Positions 54,801 to 62,509 of a stretch of 64,000 nucleotides of DNA are shown here, piece after piece (position 1 is the stretch's first letter; each line of letters begins with the position of its first letter). The stretch spans positions 14,860,451 through 14,924,450 of the forward strand of contig NC_051439.1 of NCBI RefSeq assembly GCF_001649575.2, written 5' to 3'. A model generated the notes under the pieces. That model saw only the letters and a program-made list of their open reading frames with translations, was not told the DNA's origin and made no database searches. This stretch comes from Kryptolebias marmoratus. Taxonomy: Eukaryota > Chordata > Actinopteri > Cyprinodontiformes > Rivulidae. The position numbers were made by a program, and so were the translations under genes.

Positions 54801-56995
54801 TTCTCAGAGCAGGTGTATGAAGGCTTGTGCTTGACTGCACACAGTGCAGTTTTTAATATATTTTAGTCATTTTGAGGGCTTAAAATGCCAGAGTAATAAC
54901 AGAATCAAATAACCAATATTGTTTTTGGTGAGGCACAACTATCTTGTAGGTTTTGCCCATTTAGTTTTGGTTGTTGTACCTTCAGGAAAAATAAGAATTA
55001 TATAGCAAAGCAGGAAGTTTTTTTTTCCTCAGTAAAAAAGTGACTTAATTTCAACCTGTTTTCCTTTGTGAAGAACAATATAGAACATGTCCCTTGACAG
55101 TTATTTTTTTTGTGTGTGTGCTTCAACACTAAGAGATTTTGACCACCCAGTGAATCAAACCATGACCAAAAAAAAAAAAGACAGGCTCAGAATAACGGAA
55201 ACATTTTCCCTCCTCTACTCTTGATTGCAGCCATAATCACTTTAAGACCCTTCCAGCTTGAGGAGGGAAATCTGGGATCAACCTCAAGCGGTCTACCTAC
55301 TGTGGCCCCTGAAAACACACTGGGAGGTGTTGATTTACCCCCCATCCAGACCCTTTGGGATATCAAGCCTGCGTGTGTCTGATTTAGGAAGTCAGCAGCA
55401 GCAGCAGCAGCAGCAGAGGCATGACGCAGTCAGAGGAGCCATAAGGTCTCCCGCTCGTTCCAAAACTGTTAAGCTGCAGAAGAGATGTCCTCCAGACGCC
55501 TGTGTGTGAGGCATAATCACCACCTGCATCTCCTGGGAACACCTGGCAAATGAAGAAACTTTTAAAAAAACAACTTGGACCACCCTACACAGCAATGATG
55601 GAGTAGCAGGGTCAGGAGATCCAGACACCCGCTGAGAGCTGCTTACTCTCTCCTAGAGTCCTGTCAGTCCTCTTCAATCATCCCCAAACAGGCTGGACAG
55701 AGTGCAGGTGGCACCGCTGGAGGGGGTCCATTTGTTCCCAAATGGAAAGCCAGTCCTTTTTGACTTTAACAAGGAACATAGAACACTGCACACTTCTTTG
55801 AAGTTGGAAAAGTGACTTAAATTGTGCGTAGAATTGAGCACATGCGCCATATAAAAGCCCACAGCTCTGCTTGGTAGGAACAGAACAGTGGAGCATTGTG
55901 GTTTTATACACTTCAGGCTGAGCCACACACTGAAGCCCGATAAAAAAAAAAAGAAAAGAAAAAGCAGCCTGTTTATCACATTCTTAAGAACATTTTGATT
56001 GAAATATGCTGGCCATGAGAATCAACAAGTTTGCTCCCATACTGTTTCACACAATCATATCGGTTTCTCTTCTTATCTCATTTCTATTCTAAATGTTTTG
56101 AAGCAAAAAGAACAAGACTTGCTACTCGTCCAGCTGAGACCTTGTGTCTGATCACTCCTGGCAGACTTATTGTCATGCCTCTGAGGATAAAAAAGCTGCT
56201 GAACATGACTCCTCAGTTAAGAGCCCCTCATTTGTGGGAGCTGATCCAAGCAGCAGGAGACACTGATGATCCCAACAATGAACTAATATTTATCACCTGC
56301 TGCTGAAGGTGAAAGTGGGGGCAGTAATGTTTGTGTGTGTGTGTTTATTTGTGTGTACTGTGCTGTGCAAAATATATTTGGCATATTTGATTTAAGCTCT
56401 CAGAAAGTAGGTAATGCCTGTACATCTTCAACTGATTACCCTAACCCAAATGTTAACAGATCAGATGCGCACAATGTTAGTTTTTGTTTTACCAAAACAG
56501 ATATAATTCTATCATTTCTCAATATAAGATCTTAGTTGAAAGCATGAAAGGCTTCGGGCAATACGCATTCCTTTAATGAATGGTAAATGAAGCCACTTGT
56601 AATCACATCTGAAGACCTGGTGCCCATCTCGGTCCGTGTTTTTCACCTGTAATGAGTAAAAAAAAAAAAAGCCAACCATGAGAGACGCGCTCACCTTTAC
56701 ACACTCCAGTTTCAGGGACGGTGGCAGCTCCTGTCGCGTTGACGGAGGCGCAGCTCAGCCCCAGGGCGCAGTATCCGTGCGTCCAGTCCGGACCGCCGCA
56801 CGTTTCCCACTCCAGCCGCGCGCACTGCTCGCAGCATCCGCAGGGGTCCCTCGCCACACTCCGGCCGCCCTCGCAGGCACCGCGCGGGGCTTTGAGGGGA
56901 CACGTCCGGAGGTTACAAGGCGTGCACTCGTGAGCCAGGAGCGCGCGCACCAGAATGAGGACGCTCAGAGAGATAACGGAGCCTTTGCCGAACAT
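27139..56995 (-). CDS. CRIM1-like BMP-binding membrane protein, complete, 15 exons
   Basis: A type I membrane protein of the CRIM1 family, which binds and tethers BMP-type ligands through VWC (chordin-type) repeats. Exons on the minus strand: 56695-56995, 52821-52982, 52390-52563, 43779-44021, 40563-40742, 38711-38914, 37675-37803, 37238-37391, 34465-34586, 32539-32757, 30858-31061, 29363-29584, 28586-28708, 27664-27842 and 27139-27324. Together they give 934 codons in one open frame. Almost all introns are phase 1, except 8/9 (phase 2) and 14/15 (phase 0), a layout that favours module shuffling. Order: signal peptide (1-21), IGFBP module, two short Cys modules, one larger Cys module, VWC1-2, four antistasin-like repeats, VWC3-5, Thr-rich stalk, transmembrane helix (about 834-855) and a 78-residue tail. 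Human CRIM1 (1036 aa) has six VWC repeats. This may be a paralogue rather than the crim1 orthologue, so no symbol is given. Confidence 0.9.
27903..28262 (-). repeat. Copy of the dispersed repeat family (minus orientation)
   Basis: Reverse complement of the family core: the inverse of 'ggatgtacatctacaactga' at about 28184-28203, of 'gagtcaacccaattcaagat' at about 28150-28172, and of the 'aactctggcatgaga' end near 27903. It fills much of the intron between exons 13 and 14 of the CRIM1-like gene. Confidence 0.8.
28586..28708 (-). other. CRIM1-like exon 13: Thr/Ser-rich stalk
   Basis: Encodes 41 residues (772-812) rich in Thr, Ser, Val and Pro, with no cysteine, for example VSTSAPKSVITTTRGH. It is placed where CRIM1 has its sixth VWC repeat. 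The composition suggests an O-glycosylated stem. Splice signals are an acceptor AACAG at 28709-28713 and the donor GTATCT from 28585 downward, in the same phase 1 as its neighbours. Confidence 0.75.
29727..29965 (+). repeat. Copy of the dispersed repeat family
   Basis: Partial copy in the intron between exons 11 and 12. It holds the core blocks 'tctcatgaaccagtgaac', 'gagtcaacccaattcaggat', 'caattttacagatattga' and 'aacacatactctga'. Confidence 0.8.
31120..31595 (+). repeat. Copy of the dispersed repeat family, near full length
   Basis: Covers the family from the 5' part to the terminal hairpin. It includes 'ctcatgaaccaatgacca', 'ccccaattcaagatggcc', 'tacaaatactgagctaaaat', 'aactctggcatgaaaggcgg' and 'ttcttcaaagaatgctagg'. 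Confidence 0.85.
32100..32230 (+). repeat. 5' fragment of the dispersed repeat family
   Basis: Contains 'cattggatgtacatccaca' and 'gattaacttttgga' and then leaves the family. It lies in the intron between exons 10 and 11 of the CRIM1-like gene. Confidence 0.7.
34036..34386 (-). mobile_element. 3' fragment of a non-LTR retrotransposon (LINE)
   Basis: On the minus strand this resembles the end of a fish LINE reverse-transcriptase ORF, with FGHVQRRDSGYIGRRMLEMQ, LPGK and a terminus of the CGDP type followed by an A-rich tail. Frameshifts and stops interrupt it. The plus-strand open frame over it (34049-34390) is antisense noise. It sits in the intron between exons 9 and 10 of the CRIM1-like gene. 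The exact clade is uncertain. Confidence 0.75.
34465..37803 (-). other. CRIM1-like exons 7-9: four antistasin-like repeats
   Basis: Exons 37675-37803, 37238-37391 and 34465-34586. Repeats follow the pattern C-P-x-G-x(6-7)-G-C-x2-C-x-C: CPHGFQQDKNGCLLCQC, CPMGYERDDFGCQVCEC, CPYGYVRNKHGCEMCRC (split across exons 8/9 within a Val codon) and CSNGYRQNRKGCSICTC. This matches the four antistasin-like repeats between VWC2 and VWC3 in CRIM1. The exon 8 donor was placed at 37237 because only that choice keeps both frame and family length. Confidence 0.9.
34587..37237 (-). other. CRIM1-like intron 8
   Basis: An intron of 2.7 kb between exons 8 and 9. Short CA-type runs occur near 36360-36390. No exon or gene is recognised in it. 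Confidence 0.5.
38711..40742 (-). other. CRIM1-like exons 5-6: VWC repeats 1 and 2
   Basis: Exons 40563-40742 and 38711-38914. VWC1 reads GEVYRMDSCWLCQCRGG and later YTPEGECCPVC. VWC2 reads EQWKEDDCTFCQCVDGD and NPVKIPGECCPFC. Both match CRIM1 VWC1 and VWC2 closely and in order. The intron between them (38915-40562) holds nothing recognisable. Confidence 0.93.
40743..43778 (-). other. CRIM1-like intron 4
   Basis: An intron of 3.0 kb. I see no missing Cys-module exon and no repeat copy. Open frames near 42424-43093 on both strands do not resemble any family. Confidence 0.5.
43779..44021 (-). other. CRIM1-like exon 4: large cysteine module
   Basis: Encodes 81 residues (213-293) with VTCPALPVPSCPKGS, TPPAGCCPSIPPQC and SGQPGDCCDVYEC. 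This is the module that in human CRIM1 occurs twice in tandem just before VWC1. Here only one copy is found. Confidence 0.85.
46930..47060 (+). repeat. Degenerate copy of a common fish interspersed repeat
   Basis: The order 'cagtggtgtggtggtttgca', 'cacttcacagcaagaaa', 'gatctcagctaaggc' and 'ttctgtacaaagtttg' matches a widespread fish repeat known from memory (gtggttagcactgtcgcctcacagcaag type). It is too diverged to classify. Confidence 0.5.
47282..47311 (+). repeat. (ATTC)n simple repeat
   Basis: Imperfect run of ATTC units in intron 3 of the CRIM1-like gene. Confidence 0.8.
47840..47857 (+). repeat. (ATT)6 microsatellite
   Basis: Six ATT units in intron 3 of the CRIM1-like gene. Confidence 0.85.
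49780..50160 (-). repeat. Copy of the dispersed repeat family (minus orientation)
   Basis: Near full-length inverse copy. It contains the inverse of 'ggcatgaaagatggtga', of 'tttgaccaaaa', of 'gctgagagtcactcacaa' and of 'gagtcaatccaactcaagat'. Confidence 0.8.
50161..50400 (-). repeat. Partial copy of the dispersed repeat family, directly beside another copy
   Basis: Shares 'gaatgactctcagcta', 'acaatatctgtaaaa' and a 'gacagacaaacaaacata' 5' tail with the family. It begins where the preceding copy ends, so the two may form a tandem or a nested insertion. Confidence 0.65.
51830..52245 (-). repeat. Copy of the dispersed repeat family (minus orientation)
   Basis: Full-length-looking inverse copy ending about 150 bases from exon 3 of the CRIM1-like gene. 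It shows the inverse of 'aactctggcatgaaaag' near 51862-51880, the inverse of 'tcatttctcagtatgagatg' near 51893-51912, and the 5' tail 'cagacacagacaaaaacaat'. Confidence 0.75.
52390..52982 (-). other. CRIM1-like exons 2-3: two small cysteine modules
   Basis: Exon 2 (52821-52982) encodes CPLMTGCDRSGGQCVCD, HSCLGSFTYPNREACLKA. Exon 3 (52390-52563) encodes CMFSGCNLTAEGCICES, SCHHHFAYINRSQCQEA. Both share the spacing C-x4-G-C-x5-x-C-x-C then C-x4-F-x-(Y)-x(4-5)-C. Human CRIM1, as I recall it, has one such module after the IGFBP part. Both exons are phase 1 at each end, fitting an exon duplication. Confidence 0.85.
55393..55416 (+). repeat. (CAG)8 trinucleotide repeat
   Basis: Eight uninterrupted CAG units inside intron 1 of the CRIM1-like gene. 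The open frames over it are not supported as coding. Confidence 0.95.
56385..56595 (+). repeat. Partial copy of the dispersed repeat family
   Basis: Internally deleted copy: 'ctcagaaagta', 'gtacatcttcaactgatta', then 'tttctcaatataagat', 'gcatgaaaggc' and 'gcattcctttaatgaat'. Confidence 0.7.
56695..56995 (-). other. CRIM1-like exon 1: signal peptide and IGFBP module
   Basis: Encodes residues 1-100. The signal peptide is MFGKGSVISLSVLILVRALL, with cleavage likely after Ala-21. The IGFBP module has CTPCNLRTCPLKAPRGACEG and the diagnostic CGCCEQCARLEWETCGG. The start at 56995 was preferred over the in-frame ATG at 57100 because it opens directly into a normal signal peptide and has A or G at -3. 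An N-glycosylation site (NAT) lies near the end. Confidence 0.9.
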
Positions 56996-57000
56996 GTCTG

Positions 57001-57480
57001 CGCGTCTCGCCTTCTTCTTCTTTTTCTTCTTCTTCTTCTTATAGGGAAGTTTTCCAAAGAATCGATCCGCTTCTGTCACATGAACGAGACGCGCCCCCAA
57101 AGTAAGTTGTCAGGGCTTCTGGAAAAAGTTAAGTTTCACGAGTGGTGGCTGTTGCTTCACAAAAAAAGGCACCACGAGACAGGGCAGAAGTGTGCGTAGT
57201 GAGTGGCAGGGGTATCCAGAAGACAGGTAGACGCGGGCGCCTCATCCGATCAGATCCGAGGACAAATTCAGCACCGAGGCGTCCGTTGGGGGCCCGCTGC
57301 TCCTGTCAGCTGCAAAGAACATGTGAGACTTAAATTGACATCCAGGCATATGAAAATTAGCGGCGCGACCCTCCCCCCTGTGACTGACACGAGCACCGAC
57401 CAGTCACAGGGAGGAAAAGGAGGGAGGCTTGGATCTGATTTATCCCCCTGGCTGACAACTTGCCCCCGTGTTGCGCAATA
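57001..57480 (-). promoter_or_regulatory. 5' region of the CRIM1-like gene, CpG-rich
   Basis: GC- and CpG-rich sequence upstream of the start codon. It contains an AAG-type microsatellite (57010-57040 on the plus strand as CTT), an in-frame upstream ATG at 57098-57100, and an 11-bp perfect inverted repeat (57376-57386 with 57401-57411). No TATA box is evident. The transcription start is not visible. Confidence 0.45.
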
Positions 57481-57535
57481 ATGAAACTTTGAAGGCTGGA
57501 AGTTCCTCCATGTTTTGCTCAGAAACTAATCCCCT

Positions 57536-57735
57536 GGTTGACAATTGCAACTGATTAATGTTTGGAGACAGATGACCGCCTCAGCAAAACAATCTTAGCG
57601 AGCACAAACATGGCTCCAACTCAGTGAATTTGACAGATACTGAGATAAAATGTTGTGTGGTGGTAGCTGAGAGTGATCCTCAAGGCATACTTTAAGCATT
57701 AACTGATCGGCCAGATCTGTGTTTAAAACCTTGCT
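57536..57735 (+). repeat. Partial copy of the dispersed repeat family (first of a pair)
   Basis: Contains 'gattaatgtttggaga', 'actcagtgaatttgacagat', 'tgagataaaatgttgtgtgg' and 'agctgagagtgatcct'. It stops before the 3' third, where a second copy begins. Confidence 0.75.
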
Positions 57736-57749
57736 ATCTATTGAAATCA

Positions 57750-58140
57750 ACTGTCTGTTTGTTAGCTAAATATCTCCTGAACCACTGGATGGATTTTAAA
57801 GACACTTGCAGAAAACAGTCCACTGATTAACCAACCCAATTGAATATGGCTGCCACAGCTAACTGACCTTAGAAAACACACAAAATAGCTATAAGTCATT
57901 AAGTTTTAGAGATATTGAGCTAGAAGTTGTTGTGGTAGTAGTGAAGAGTAATTCACTACATGCAGTTACAGTGCTAACAGATCATGAAAGATCTTGCAAA
58001 TATAATGTTATTTTCAAAGTTTGATCAAAATAGATGTAACTATGTCATTTCTCAACATAAAATGATCTTAGCTTAAAACTGGCAGGAACTGAGGCGGGTA
58101 ATATGCATTCCTTTAGGAATGACAGGCCTTTAATTCCAGA
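57750..58140 (+). repeat. Copy of the dispersed repeat family (second of a pair)
   Basis: Starts at 'ctgtttgttagctaaatat' and runs through 'aacccaattgaatatggct', 'gagctagaagttgttgtggt', 'caacataaaatgatcttag' and the terminal 'attcctttaggaat' hairpin. Confidence 0.8.
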
Positions 58141-58334
58141 GACTTCATTACGAGACGGATGTTGTCTGTCAAAGCCTTTTAATGAAACCTATCCGGTTTT
58201 ATCAATGTATCATTTCACAGCTTTCTCAGCTGTGCTTATTATTGTCTTTGTGTGTACAGATGGCTGAGGGAGGGTGAAAGGTCATGTCATATTTGTTGAA
58301 GCAGTGTTTATATGCTCACATTGACAAATGGATG

Positions 58335-58337
<3 letters not shown>

Positions 58338-58371
<34 letters not shown>
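58338..58371 (+). repeat. (TG)17 microsatellite
   Basis: Seventeen uninterrupted TG units upstream of the CRIM1-like gene. Confidence 0.95.
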
Positions 58372-58373
<2 letters not shown>

Positions 58374-58389
58374 CAGAGGGCACAGCAGG

Positions 58390-60540
58390 AGGCGGACTGT
58401 CACAGTGTTACACACCCTGGAAACACCAGCCCTCTCATTCTCATTCTGTTTCCCAACGCGGAGCAGATTTTTATGGATTTCGCCTCAAAAACACTGATTT
58501 TTCTCCACCATGTCAGCACACAACGGCACCTCCTTCATTTGCAACATCTGCCTGGAGCCAGCCGCTCCAACACAAACACAACATCCAGGAAACTGGCCCC
58601 GCAGCACGCATAATCAGGCCCCTGCAACACAAATCAGCTCTTGTCCTCTGGCCTCCCCCTCCGCCCTCCCTTTCTGCATCCTCTGCTCAAAGCACTCATC
58701 AAATGGGTCGATCCGCTGGCTGCTGGCAGGACACACAACAGATCGGACCAAGACCCTGAAGAGTCCGGGTCTCCAAACACTTACAGATAACAGGGCCAGA
58801 TGCCATCCCTCACAGGACTTTCCTTTAGCTATCATGGACTAGGGGCTTGGGTTTGCCTTGCTGAAAAGGTCACAACAACAGTTTAGGTCCCTTCTCTCCA
58901 TCTTTTTCACCACAGAAACAGTTTATTGTATCATAGAAGGGTTAGTACCCTCTCAGAGGGACAAATCGACAGCACAAACTGGAAAACACCCTCATTAGAC
59001 TCCCCGTGAGCATGTGCTTTGTGTGAAATGTTGCATGAATGTGGTATTTGGCATATTTTCCTATTGTCAAGTCTGTCATCATACAGTGAGTTTATCCATC
59101 ATTTGGGTTTCTTTATACAGTCAAAAAAGTGCCAGATTAATGTGTCCAAGTGCAAAACCCTGCACAATCCGCAACCCTGGGCATTGGCGGCCTGTTAATG
59201 GAGCAAGCAGGGGGAAAAGGTGAGGCAGCGAAGGGCGTTTTGCACGGCTTGAATAACTGTAGTGTGTGCGTGCTAATGATGTTCTGAGTCACAGATCTCT
59301 GAGAAAATACAAGTCATCAGCTCTCCGACACAGCAGGCCCCTGTTGCGATGACGGGCCTTGTCTTCTTGTGACCTCATCGCTCCTGACCACATCACGTTG
59401 AGGTCTCAGGGTGTGGGGATCAGTCCTACAGATTAGTTGACCTCTAAGTCTGCTGCACACTTGTGTCGTTGCTGCTGTGGGGCTGATGGTGAGGATGTGT
59501 CTCCAGGAGTGTAGATAGGTGCGAATGATGGTTGTGCAATGATACAGGGCTGAACACAGAGTGAGATATGGAGTGTTGAACGTATGTGGAGTGGACAGCA
59601 TGCGGCACACCTGATTACAAGTCTGCAATACGGGTGCTGGATTTTTTCCTCAGTGGACTGCTTATCGCTGCATGAGCGCATGGTGCAGGGCTGAGCTATA
59701 CTTTTCTGATGCAGTCCAGTGGGTGGGGTGAGGGTGAGTAGTACGGGCATAATGGCAATGCATACTGACATCTGAAAGAGTTTCAAAGCAATTCAAGTAT
59801 GGATCATTTAGCGTGGAGACTAAGCAACACATACACTAATGAATGGCCTGCTTGAAGCTCGGCACAGATGAGATCATCTGTTTTTTTAGAAAAGCAAAGG
59901 AAAAATCTTGAGAAACATAACAAAAAGTTATGAACAAGTAAAAACCTTCTCATAAATTTGGCAAAAATAATAATATTATGTGTAAAACTATCATTTTTGT
60001 GTATATAAATAATTATACAGCAAATTGAAATAGTAGCCAAGATCATTACTTCTCTTTTCAACTACTGCCATTGAGTTGAACTCACAAGTGCTTTTGATTT
60101 TCATTTTGGACTCTTAATTTGTTTGGATTATGACAAACAAAAAGAGAAACTCTCTTTTTGTGAAGGATCAGAGATGATTTGAGGTGAAGTTTATAAAAAC
60201 AGTAAGCATGGAGTTTATTTCTCTTTCACTTCTATTTTTCTGCTCTTATTGTCTCTCTCTCTCTTTTGTCCCCTCTGTTGTCTCTCTGTGGGGTCTGGCA
60301 CAGTTGCTGTTTTTCTTGCGAGGACAATAATATTGTGTTTTGACACCATCAGGCTCTCCTGCGGTCTTCTTCTCTAAGCAGCGGCATTTCACCACAGAGA
60401 TACACAAACTTTGTCTCTGTTGTGCTGCTCCAGCTTTTAAGGGTCACTGAGGTCAAATAGCCCTGAGGGTTTCATACACACCTTTAGCTTTGTAGTCTGT
60501 GAAATGGCTGCTTTGCGTTAAGAGGACAGAAATTCCATGT
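58390..60540. other. Upstream region without a supported gene
   Basis: Open frames exist at 58510-58842 (plus) and 59433-59786 (minus), but they have no family resemblance and no visible splice or promoter context. The rest is AT-rich. Confidence 0.45.
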
Positions 60541-60549
60541 ATGCTACGT

Positions 60550-61020
60550 CCTTGTTTGTATTGTTGACAAAATATCTCATAAATGATTGAATGGGGCCTC
60601 CATGTTCATTTGATCATTGATATCTCTCATGCATATTTTCAAAATCCTTTTAATTTCAGGCTTTTTGAGTGGCCCTCCCTGCAGTGGGTCCTGGGTAAAC
60701 AGTACCCCTACCTCACCCCACCCCCCAGGCCTACACCTCTGTCTACAACTGATTCACGATGGTCGCCACAGCTAATCAACTTGAGCCTACACAAAATTGG
60801 CTTTACTTCCGTTAATTTTTAACAGATACTAAGCTAAAATTCAATGTGCTAGTAGCTGAGAGTCATTCACAACATATACTCCAAGCACTAACAAATCGTG
60901 TAAGATATTGCAATATTGTATGAGACTGTGCATAATGTTTTTTTTTCAGGTTTAACCAAAATGGCTGTAACTCCATTACTTCTCAGCACAAGATGATTAT
61001 AGATTAAAACTCTGGGATAA
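60550..61020 (+). repeat. Copy of the dispersed repeat family with an internal insertion
   Basis: Begins 'aaaatatctcataaatga' and resumes after unrelated sequence at 'gtctacaactgattcacgat'. It continues through 'cagatactaagctaaaat', 'gctgagagtcattcacaaca', 'gcactaacaaatcgtgtaag' and 'aaaactctggg'. Confidence 0.8.
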
Positions 61021-61189
61021 ACAAAATTAAACAGTTTTCTCCCAGGGATTATTACAGTACATCTGAACATGAATTTGAATGTAAGCCTCTATCTCATTAC
61101 CAGTAAGATGTTTTTAAAGTCTGAAGCACATTTAAGGCAGTTTTGGTTAACAATTAGTTCAACACATAGTGAACGAGTTGTAATGACAC

Positions 61190-61710
61190 CATGAGGTTTG
61201 TGGGTTTGATTGGCACCCTGACTAACTATGACTCAGCCCCTGACCCTTCCTCCATTTATGACTCAGATCTTCTAGCTCCAGATTCTGCTCAGATCTGGGC
61301 CTCGCTCTCACTTTCATCGCTGCGCCCCTTTTTAACCAGGAGATCCTGTGACCTTGTGGCGCAAACTGCCAGTGGCTTGTTTGACAGTTTAAAGTGGGAT
61401 ACTTGCTCACCCCCGTGGAGCTGCAGCAAGACCTCAAGTGGCCCTCTCGGGAGTTTTAATCTGCAAATCTTTGTGATGACGCTGAATTCCTCAGTGGATT
61501 GGAGACGAAAAAGAACCCCTTGTGTCTTGTTCCCATAACACCTGTCTGGCGTAATCTTCTGTTTCATACATGAAAACACTGAGACAGTTGAACCACTGAG
61601 CCTCATAATATCTACAGTTACAGTGAATACTGTAGGTGGAGGTATGGACTGGAAGACAGTTTTATCTACTGGATAATGTTTTACATCTGAAAATGTTTTG
61701 CTCATGTTTG
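61190..61710. other. GC-richer segment with open frames on both strands
   Basis: Frames of 115 codons (plus, 61191-61538) and 138 codons (minus, 61289-61705) overlap here. Neither shows a known domain. A paired TGACTCA motif (61229-61235 and 61259-61265) lies at the left end. A conserved non-coding element is as likely as an exon. Confidence 0.25.
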
Positions 61711-62069
61711 AATGAATATCATAAAAAGAAATTTCAATTGTCTTGAAGTTTCGTTTTTCATAGCGTTATGTTGTATTTTATTACTATAACAAAAACTCTG
61801 ACTTCCAGAGAGAAAAGGACCAGCTGTGTTACATCTTTACTTTGATATTAAGTTTTACAGAGCCTAATTGGTCACTTTTGCTATTTAATATTAAGAACGT
61901 TCTGTTTTCTTTTCCCCATTTCCATTGTTTTATTCAATAAAAATAACCTTTTAGGTCATAAGATATCCATGATGAACTTCAGCATATGGAGTTTGTGGGT
62001 TTTGCACTATGGGACACCCTATACCAGTTTGATTATTATTTTTATCAAATTATTGCCTTTCAAGAGGTG

Positions 62070-62505
62070 AGCAATGATGTTTTTGCCTGTGTGTGTGTGT
62101 GTGAACATGCAGTCGTCCGCAGTGCTAGCATCTCATAATCCACTGAATAGAATGTAGTAAAACTTTCAGGAAATTATCATGTAGATGTGCATCTACAACT
62201 CATTAACATTTGAGGTCAGCCCAGTTCAAGATGTCCACCATTGCTAATCACCCTTAGCCAACACAGACATCATTATAACTCAGTCAGTTTTACAGTTTTT
62301 GAGCTAATTTTGGTGTGGTAGTTGGTGAGAGTTCTCCTCAACACACTCTCTGAGCGTGAACACGTCTTGCGAGATCACGTGAGGCTGTGCATGAGGTCAT
62401 TTACTTGGTTTGACCAAAACACTCAAACACCCTTTTCATTACAAGATCATCTGAGTTTAAAACTCTGGCCAACAGTATGCTTTAAGCTAGGCTTTTAATT
62501 TAGCA
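62070..62505 (+). repeat. Copy of the dispersed repeat family, near full length
   Basis: Contains 'tgtgcatctacaactcatta', 'gtcagcccagttcaagatgt', 'taactcagtcagttttacag', 'gagctaattttggtgtggta', 'gcatgaggtcatttacttgg' and 'gtttaaaactctgg', in family order. Confidence 0.85.
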
Positions 62506-62509
62506 ATAA

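Larger units (their letters stand above)
52983..56694 (-). other. CRIM1-like intron 1
   Basis: An intron of 3.7 kb. It holds a (CAG)8 run at 55393-55416 and a partial copy of the dispersed repeat near 56385-56595. No exon is recognised in it. Confidence 0.55.

Noticed and set aside
58510..58842. 110-codon plus-strand frame beginning with a good start context and FICNICLEP, reminiscent of a RING finger start
   Set aside because: The remaining RING ligands (C-x-H and the following C-x2-C pairs) are absent and the match is only a few residues.
61191..61705. Overlapping frames of 115 (plus) and 138 (minus) codons
   Set aside because: No domain, signal peptide or splice context supports either; kept only as a GC-richer segment.
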